10,054 bases of DNA, from assembly GCA_905210435.1 (NCBI GenBank), contig CAJLWO010000071.1, positions 1-10,054 on the forward strand. The letters run 5' to 3'. The notes under the pieces were generated by a model. That model searched no databases. It saw only the letters and a program-made list of their open reading frames with translations, and had not been told where the DNA came from. Source of the DNA: an uncultured Bacteroidales bacterium. Its GTDB lineage: Bacteria; Bacteroidota; Bacteroidia; Bacteroidales; Muribaculaceae. Within the stretch, counting starts at the first letter, position 1. Every line of letters begins with the position of its first letter. This document shows positions 5,540 through 10,054 of this stretch, piece by piece. The position numbers and the translations under genes are program-made.

Positions 5540-7801
5540 CTACATTGCGAAATCAAAACGGAATGTCACGCCGAACCGTCGCGGATTGCCCCGCTGCACG
5601 AACCTGTTGCCGATTGATTCGAAATAGAACGTCGAATACTTCGTCTTGGTGATATTCTCACCCCACAGCTCGACATCGGCAACCGGAGTGCGCAGATTGA
5701 CCGACAGCCCCGCAAGCGCATAAAACGGCTGCTTCACCGTGTTCTCCTCGTCCCAGTATATCTGACCGATGCCGCGGCAGTTGGCATTTACCTCCACTCC
5801 TTTCAGCCACTGCGTGTTGATATCCGTAGAGTAGGTCACAGCGGCAAACAGCGTGTTTATCGGCGCGTATGGTACATGATTGCCCTTGCAGTCCACAAGC
5901 CCGTTGTTGAAGCGGCGGAAACGCGCGTCGGCGTGGCCATACGACGCATTGACAGTGAAATGCCTGTCGGGACGCCATGTCGCCGCTATCTCCACACCCT
6001 TGGAGTGCGTACGCCCGGCATTGGCCATCACGCGCCCAGTCGTAGTGCCTTCGGGGAACATCGTCATCTGCTGGTCGCGCGTATCGATAAAAAACAGCGT
6101 AGCGTCCACATCGAGAGTGTTGTCAAACAGCGACGTCGTGGCGTTCAGCTCATAGCTCCAGCTCTTCTCGGGGTCGTATGATATGATTTCGTCCACATCA
6201 TATTTCTGCTCGCCCCCCATCATCCCCATCAGGCTTTGCTGGAGTATGTCGGAAAACATCTGCGTGTTGTATCCGCCGGCCTTGTACCCCTTCGACACCA
6301 CGACGCCCACGGCCGTCGAACGGTTGAAGCTATACGACAGCTTCACTTCAGGCAGCAGCTGAAGCGACGTCATATGCAACCGGTCGGCCAGGTCGAGATT
6401 GACCGGAATCTGCTTTATCGGTATGAGCATCGGTCCCTGCTGACGGTAAAGCGTAAGCCCCGTGTTGACATAGCTGCGGTAGTCAATCGAGCTGCGTTCG
6501 AACGCCAGACGCAGGCCTACCGAGGCCGTCCACCGTCCCCATTCATATTCGCTCTTGTGGTAGGCCGCCACACCCCAGTTGGGCATCATGAAGTCCGACG
6601 CGAGCACCATAGTGCGCTCGTCCCATTTTATCTGCATGGGCGAACCGGGCGTGTTGGCATTGTCCTCGATTAGAGTCTTGATACCGTAGTCCTTGAACGT
6701 CACCGGCGCCGACATATTACCCCGCTTGTAGAAACCGAAAAGGCCGCCGAGATATTTGTACTGTCCCGCCGCACCCTTCACGATGAAATCCTGTGTCAGC
6801 GTCCACTCGTGCCGTTTCTGCGTGAGCGTGAAGTAATCTTCCGGCAGAAAATCCTGGTCGAGCGTCATATTGTCATTGATATACTGGAACGCCGTGATTG
6901 ACGATACCGACACATTCTCGCCGAAGTATCTAACAGTCAGTCCGTCCACCACCGATGTGCGGTCATAGAAGCATGTATCGTTATGGTTTATCTCTCCCGA
7001 AGCCAGCGACTGGTAGGGGTATCCCCCCTGCCGGGTCGACGACACCCACGCGCTGTTTTCGAGCAGCAACGCCGCCGACGGACGCCATGCCAGTTTGACA
7101 CGTCCGAGCCAGTTGCGCTCCGTGTCAACTTTTTTCCCTGTGTACAGATTGCGGAAAAAGCCGTCGGTCGAATTGAACGCCCCGCCAACGGCCATACCTA
7201 ACGTAGGCGACAGCTTGCCATAAGCCGACAGCGCGGCGCGCCACGAATTGCCCGAGCCGTATTCGGCCAGCGCCCTCACGCCCTGGTATCTGAGCGGCGA
7301 CAGTGTCGACATATTGATCACACCGCCTATGGAGTTGCGCCCGTAGAGTATGCTCTGCGGTCCGCGTACCACCTCAATCCGGTCAAGGTCGGTAAACGTG
7401 AAGTCATAGTTGTCCTTGTTGAGCAGCGGCACATTGTCGATATTCAGCGCCACGATAGGCTGGTCGATACGTGTGCCAAGACCGCGCACATAAATTGACG
7501 ATGTCATCCGCGAACCGTATTGCGGCATATAGAAATTCGGCGCTACCTCGCTCACGCCTTTCACTCCGTCGATGTCAAGACGCTCTATCGTCTGCATGTC
7601 GACCGTCGTTACCGACGAAGGGAACATGGCGCCCGAAGTCGATTTTATCACCGACACCGACACCTCGTTGAGTCCCACCACCGAATCGGTATATTCACTG
7701 CCACCCTCAGCCGGGGTTGCCGAAGCTGCGGCACGTGCCGGTTCGGTTATCGCAAGCAGTGCCGCCGCACAGCCGCATATACGTAATAATAACTTTTTCA
7801 C
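5540..7801 (-). CDS. TonB-dependent outer-membrane receptor
   Basis: A 753-residue outer-membrane receptor. A signal peptide covers about residues 1-25 (KKLLLRICGCAAALLAI then TEPARAAA). A plug domain follows at about 45-165, with YVRGLGTR near 104-111 and the hallmark RIEVVRGPQSILYGRNSIGG at 141-160, then a 22-strand barrel to the end (GVTFRFDFAM). The N-terminal carboxypeptidase-like domain of SusC proteins is absent and no SusD gene is adjacent, so it is closer to the siderophore, heme or cobalamin type; the substrate cannot be read. No ATG precedes the signal peptide: a TAA lies upstream in frame, leaving GTG (7801) or TTG (7807) as start. GTG gives the classic MKKLLLR beginning and is preferred. 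The predicted minus-strand promoter at 7821-7828 leaves a very short leader. The gene is divergent from the sigma factor gene. Confidence 0.9.
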   Translation of the reverse strand: MKKLLLRICGCAAALLAITEPARAAASATPAEGGSEYTDSVVGLNEVSVSVIKSTSGAMFPSSVTTVDMQTIERLDIDGVKGVSEVAPNFYMPQYGSRMTSSIYVRGLGTRIDQPIVALNIDNVPLLNKDNYDFTFTDLDRIEVVRGPQSILYGRNSIGGVINMSTLSPLRYQGVRALAEYGSGNSWRAALSAYGKLSPTLGMAVGGAFNSTDGFFRNLYTGKKVDTERNWLGRVKLAWRPSAALLLENSAWVSSTRQGGYPYQSLASGEINHNDTCFYDRTSVVDGLTVRYFGENVSVSSITAFQYINDNMTLDQDFLPEDYFTLTQKRHEWTLTQDFIVKGAAGQYKYLGGLFGFYKRGNMSAPVTFKDYGIKTLIEDNANTPGSPMQIKWDERTMVLASDFMMPNWGVAAYHKSEYEWGRWTASVGLRLAFERSSIDYRSYVNTGLTLYRQQGPMLIPIKQIPVNLDLADRLHMTSLQLLPEVKLSYSFNRSTAVGVVVSKGYKAGGYNTQMFSDILQQSLMGMMGGEQKYDVDEIISYDPEKSWSYELNATTSLFDNTLDVDATLFFIDTRDQQMTMFPEGTTTGRVMANAGRTHSKGVEIAATWRPDRHFTVNASYGHADARFRRFNNGLVDCKGNHVPYAPINTLFAAVTYSTDINTQWLKGVEVNANCRGIGQIYWDEENTVKQPFYALAGLSVNLRTPVADVELWGENITKTKYSTFYFESIGNRFVQRGNPRRFGVTFRFDFAM

Positions 7802-7820
7802 CTGCAAGAAATTTAGAGTA

Positions 7821-7852
7821 CAAAATTAGTCAATATTGCGTAATAAAAAAAA
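7821..7852 (-). promoter_or_regulatory. Probable receptor promoter (divergent)
   Basis: Minus-strand TAATTTTG (7828 to 7821) matches the -7 consensus; the -33 position about 20 bp upstream is only a T-run. The start would be near 7815, some 12-15 nt before the GTG. It overlaps the sigma-gene promoter on the other strand. Confidence 0.45.
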
Positions 7853-7866
7853 TTTGATTAACTTTA
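7836..7866 (+). promoter_or_regulatory. Probable sigma-factor operon promoter
   Basis: TTG at 7836-7838 and TAACTTTA at 7859-7866, 20 bp apart, match the consensus with one change in the last base. The start near 7872 supports translation from the ATG at 7929 and rules out the open-frame ATG that overlaps this promoter. Confidence 0.55.
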
Positions 7867-7928
7867 CGCTTCAAACGTCCACAATTCGCCATATTCTACG
7901 TTGTAGAATGCGACTAAACTCACCGACC

Positions 7929-8489
7929 ATGTCAAAAGAACCCGCCAAAGACTCCCCCGAGCTCATCGAGCGCCTGCGCGATCCGTCGACCGCACGCAGC
8001 GCATTCACCGAGGTGATTGCGGCCTATTCCGAGCCGCTCTACTGGCAGATAAGACGTATGGTCGAAAGCCACGACGACGCCAACGACATACTTCAGGACA
8101 CCTTCATCAAGGCATGGACATCGCTCGACCATTTCCGCGGCGACGCACGTCTCTCCACCTGGCTCTACAAAATCGCCGTCAACGAGAGCCTCACGTTCCT
8201 CGCCCGCGAACGCCGGCGCAACAATGTCTCGATCGACGACGAAGCCTCGATGCTAATCAACGCCATCGAAGCCGACACCAACGTCGACGGCGATGCCCTC
8301 GCCCTCGAGCTCCGCAAAGCCATAGCCACCCTCCCCGAGAAACAGCGCATAGTGTTCAACATGCGCTACTACGACGAAATGAAATACGAACAGATGGCCG
8401 AGATACTCGGCACATCGGTCGGCGCACTCAAAAGCTCCTATCACCTCGCGGTTAAAAAAATCGAACAATATTTTTCCGACTATGATTAA
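7929..8489 (+). CDS. ECF-type RNA polymerase sigma factor
   Basis: A 186-residue sigma-70 family factor with only regions 2 and 4, the ECF layout. Region 2 spans about 33-97: DDANDILQDTFIKAW at 49-63 is the core-binding and -10 recognition part, followed by FRGDARLSTWLYKIAVNES (69-87). Region 4 spans about 126-183: LPEKQRIVFNMRYYDE (135-150), then the helix-turn-helix MKYEQMAEILGTSVGALKSS (151-170). Length is typical. The ATG at 7929 (MSKEPAKDSPE) is preferred over an in-frame ATG at 7836, which lies inside the predicted promoter and adds 31 residues unlike the family. A run of seven A at 8454-8460 near the 3' end is a possible slippage site. The downstream membrane protein and Spy-like protein suggest control by a tethered anti-sigma factor; target promoters are unknown. 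Confidence 0.9.
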   Translation: MSKEPAKDSPELIERLRDPSTARSAFTEVIAAYSEPLYWQIRRMVESHDDANDILQDTFIKAWTSLDHFRGDARLSTWLYKIAVNESLTFLARERRRNNVSIDDEASMLINAIEADTNVDGDALALELRKAIATLPEKQRIVFNMRYYDEMKYEQMAEILGTSVGALKSSYHLAVKKIEQYFSDYD

Positions 8490-8616
8490 ACTTTTTTTAC
8501 AATCGCGAGTCTAAACGGTAAAACAATAATTCCGCCGACAGCGCCTACTGCGTCAAAGCATTGATTAACAGCACACGACGTCGGCCTGGCTTCAAAAAAA
8601 CAAACATTATCTCTCT
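8490..8616 (+). other. 127-bp spacer between sigma and anti-sigma genes
   Basis: No TAnnTTTG promoter is visible, which favours one transcript. A T7 run (8491-8497) directly after the sigma stop follows a weak A/T hairpin, and an 8-bp palindrome CGACGTCG lies at 8576-8583. Partial termination or an internal regulatory site is possible but unproven. Confidence 0.35.
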
Positions 8617-9057
8617 ATGAAAGAAACCAACGACATACTTGACAAAATAGGACGACGCTCGGGCATGACAGTACCCGAGGGTTACTTCGACAACTTTGTC
8701 GCGAAAATGTCCGAGGCACTTCCCGATGTCGTCGCGGCACCCGAGCCAAAACGCACGTTCTGGCACCGGATACGTCCCTACGCCTACATGGCAGCCATGT
8801 TTGCCGGCATCTGGTGCATGATGAAGATGTTCGGCCTCCTCTCCGGCCCGGGTCCCGACCTTACCGACATCAACAACTATCCCGGCGTAAAGACCGCACT
8901 CAACGACGTCACTTTTGTCAACGACTACATCTACCCCGCCGTCGACCAGTATGAACTGATGGAAGACCTCTACATGCAGTCGACCGACATGTCAGACGAC
9001 ATGCCTCTCGACAGCATTCCGGCCGACTTCGACATAATATTCGACGACTCTATCTAA
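8617..9057 (+). CDS. Probable membrane anti-sigma factor
   Basis: A 146-residue protein with one predicted membrane helix at about 55-75 (AYMAAMFAGIWCMMKMFGLL). The cytoplasmic part has TVPEGYFDNFVAKMSEALPD at 18-37; a VPEGYF motif before a short helix is common in small membrane proteins encoded after ECF sigma genes in Bacteroidota, where they are thought to be anti-sigma factors. The region after the helix is acidic and Asp/Tyr-rich and would lie in the periplasm (DMSDDMPLDSIPADFDIIFD). No zinc-binding HxxxCxxC motif is present, so it is not a ZAS-type inhibitor. It is the second gene of the sigma operon and lies 32 bp before the Spy-like gene. Function is inferred from position and the motif; it could also be an unrelated conserved membrane protein. 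Confidence 0.65.
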   Translation: MKETNDILDKIGRRSGMTVPEGYFDNFVAKMSEALPDVVAAPEPKRTFWHRIRPYAYMAAMFAGIWCMMKMFGLLSGPGPDLTDINNYPGVKTALNDVTFVNDYIYPAVDQYELMEDLYMQSTDMSDDMPLDSIPADFDIIFDDSI

Positions 9058-9089
9058 GCCTAATGTTTCCACGTCAAAATCAGTCCCTG

Positions 9090-9551
9090 ATGAAACACTT
9101 TTCCTCCATATTCCTCTTCATGCTCGCGCTTTGTATCGCACTGCCCGCCTCGGCCCAGAACCGCGACCGAAGGCAGTTCCGCGACGACATACGCGAATAC
9201 AAGCACAACTACTTCCGCCAGAAGCTCGACCTCTCACGCGAGCAGGCTGCATCATTCTTCGAACTCTACGACAAGATGGACGACGCCATAACCGACCTTA
9301 ACGACGACGCACGCACCCTCGAGACCAAAATCTACGACGCCCCCGAAGGCTCAATCACCGACATCGAATACGAGACCGCGACAAAAGCGCTCCTCGAAGT
9401 AAAAGAGAAAGAAGCCGCCATCGAAAAGGAATATTACACTCAATTCGCCGAAATCCTTAACAAAAAACAGCTTTTCGAGCTCCGCAAGATAGAGCGCGAC
9501 TTCACCATGCAGCTCCTCAAATACCACCACAAAAACGGCAAAAAGAAATAA
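9090..9551 (+). CDS. Spy/CpxP-like periplasmic protein
   Basis: A 153-residue secreted protein. A signal peptide ends at ALPASAQ (residues 17-23). The mature part is almost all helix and strongly charged: QKLDLSREQAASFFELYDKM (44-63), then a long helix with DARTLETKIY and EVKEKEAAIEKEYYTQF, ending in ILNKKQLFELRKIERDFTMQ (122-141). The pattern of an LxLSxEQ box early and an L(N/T)xxQ box late is that of the Spy/CpxP/CnrX/ZraP helical-hairpin group: periplasmic chaperones or metal and stress sensors. The second box reads LNKKQ rather than LTPEQ, a conservative variant. The ATG at 9090 puts the signal peptide first; an in-frame ATG at 9063 adds nine polar residues and is rejected. Being third in the sigma operon suggests it senses or buffers envelope stress for that circuit. 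Confidence 0.75.
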   Translation: MKHFSSIFLFMLALCIALPASAQNRDRRQFRDDIREYKHNYFRQKLDLSREQAASFFELYDKMDDAITDLNDDARTLETKIYDAPEGSITDIEYETATKALLEVKEKEAAIEKEYYTQFAEILNKKQLFELRKIERDFTMQLLKYHHKNGKKK

Positions 9552-9555
9552 AACA

Positions 9556-9597
9556 GTGGGGCAGGACGTCTCGCCCCCGTTGTAATTCCTACCCCAT
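9556..9597. repeat. GC-rich palindromic repeat, copy 1
   Basis: Begins 4 bp after the Spy-like gene stop. It shares the exact 14-mer CGTCTCGCCCCCGT (9567-9580) with 10000-10013 and similar flanks. Outer arms TGGGG (9557-9561) and CCCCA (9592-9596) can pair. Looks like one copy of a REP-like intergenic family. Confidence 0.6.
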
Positions 9598-9621
9598 CGA
9601 CTCCGATAACAACCTACCCAT

Positions 9622-9662
9622 ACAGATAGCGCCGTGAAGAAAACCCTCACGGCGCTATCTGT
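9622..9662. terminator. Perfect 16-bp hairpin between converging genes
   Basis: ACAGATAGCGCCGTGA (9622-9637) pairs perfectly with TCACGGCGCTATCTGT (9647-9662) around a 9-nt loop. It lies between the Spy-like gene (plus) and the small gene at 9681 (minus), so it probably ends both transcripts. No clear U-tract follows on either side. Confidence 0.75.
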
Positions 9663-9680
9663 GTTCACACCTCCGACGTG

Positions 9681-9875
9681 TTACCTGCCGGTGCGCTCGC
9701 CGCCACCTTTATCCGTGCTTTCATCTACGGCATCAACAATGATTTCAGCGTTCTCCACACAGCCGTGGCCACGTTTTACAGCCAGCTCGCCGGCCTCGCG
9801 CACATCGGCGCTGTCAACCACAATCTCGTCTTTTACAGTCTCCGTTTTCGCGGAAGAGGTGCATTTCGTTTTCAT
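9681..9875 (-). CDS. Small acidic protein, unknown function
   Basis: A 64-residue frame beginning MKTKCTSSAKTETVKDE. It is hydrophilic and acidic in the middle (DEIVVDSADVREAGEL, NAEIIVDAVDES) with a GGGERTGR tail; no signal peptide, membrane helix or known domain. The in-frame GTG at 9881 is less likely than the ATG at 9875. Support comes from the ATG, codon choice like the neighbours, a promoter-like sequence right upstream, and a strong hairpin just downstream. The overlapping plus-strand frame (9678-9899) has the hydrophobic, His/Phe-rich look of an antisense shadow. I do not recognise the protein, and it may not be real. Confidence 0.5.
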   Translation of the reverse strand: MKTKCTSSAKTETVKDEIVVDSADVREAGELAVKRGHGCVENAEIIVDAVDESTDKGGGERTGR

Positions 9876-9880
9876 AGTCA

Positions 9881-9911
9881 CAAATCTGCTTTACTTTAAT
9901 TCTCGGAGCAA
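9881..9911 (-). promoter_or_regulatory. Possible promoter of the small acidic gene
   Basis: Minus-strand TTG (9911-9909) and CAGATTTG (9888-9881) are 20 bp apart; the -7 has one mismatch. Only 5 nt separate it from the ATG at 9875, so the mRNA would be leaderless or nearly so. Confidence 0.35.
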
Positions 9912-9987
9912 TAATCTCCAACATAACAAACGCCCCTCCCCCAAAAAAGTTCACCGCCCAACAAAAAATCACCGCGACGATTTGTTT

Positions 9988-10054
9988 ATGGGGCGGGGGC
10001 GTCTCGCCCCCGTGGTATTATTCTTACACCCTGAAAGTTACCACGGGGGCGAGA
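9988..10054. repeat. GC-rich palindromic repeat, copies 2 and 3 (inverted)
   Basis: Copy 2 holds the hairpin CGGGGGCG (9994-10001), loop TCT, CGCCCCCG (10005-10012). Its TCTCGCCCCCGTGGTA (10002-10017) is repeated inverted and perfect at 10039-10054, where the window ends, so copy 3 is cut off. Two alternative hairpins compete for the same arm. Confidence 0.7.

Noticed and set aside
6236..6673. Plus-strand 145-codon open frame inside the TonB receptor
   Set aside because: Arg/His-rich antisense shadow without promoter; the receptor is far better supported.
7836..7928. Upstream ATG of the sigma factor
   Set aside because: It coincides with the predicted -33 element and adds residues not seen in ECF factors; the ATG at 7929 gives the normal length.
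9678..9899. Plus-strand 73-codon open frame near the end
   Set aside because: Lies antisense to the more protein-like acidic frame and starts right after the terminator hairpin with no promoter.

Overview
The window looks like a chromosomal segment from the phylum Bacteroidota, order Bacteroidales; the GC-rich, C-ending codons of the core genes would suit the family Muribaculaceae, but family level is an inference. The signs are promoters of the Bacteroidota type (TTG, about 20 bp, TAnnTTTG) in front of several genes, a tRNA without an encoded CCA tail, few Shine-Dalgarno sequences, and gene families typical of the order: a DUF6155-like protein, a FtsB/DivIC septum initiator beside an S41 protease, and a sigma factor followed by a small membrane protein with a VPEGYF motif.

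Layout. (1) 1-1560 is AT-rich and looks accessory: a DUF6155-like gene, a gene-poor stretch with degenerate direct repeats (possible insertion-sequence relic), a strong promoter with nested inverted repeats and a broken short reading frame, then a P-loop kinase gene. (2) 1764-4356 is a compact plus-strand operon: FtsB/DivIC-like protein, four-helix membrane protein, S41 C-terminal processing protease. (3) 4377-4547 is a tRNA-Pro(UGG) gene with its own promoter, followed by a perfect hairpin that probably ends transcription from both sides. (4) 4576-7801, minus strand, holds a TonB-dependent receptor followed by a lipoprotein of unknown family. (5) 7836-9551, plus strand and divergent from the receptor, holds an ECF sigma factor, a probable membrane anti-sigma factor and a Spy/CpxP-like periplasmic protein. 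(6) 9556-10054 has a strong hairpin between converging genes, a probable small acidic protein on the minus strand, and GC-rich palindromic repeats running off the window end.

How the genes may work together. The sigma factor, tethered inhibitor and periplasmic Spy-like protein form a plausible envelope-stress circuit similar in layout to CnrYXH or RpoE-type systems, and its promoter is interleaved with the divergent receptor promoter. The receptor and lipoprotein are probably co-transcribed as an outer-membrane uptake pair of unknown substrate. The FtsB-like protein and the S41 protease share an operon, joining division and periplasmic proteolysis. No CRISPR array, complete transposon or rRNA gene is visible.
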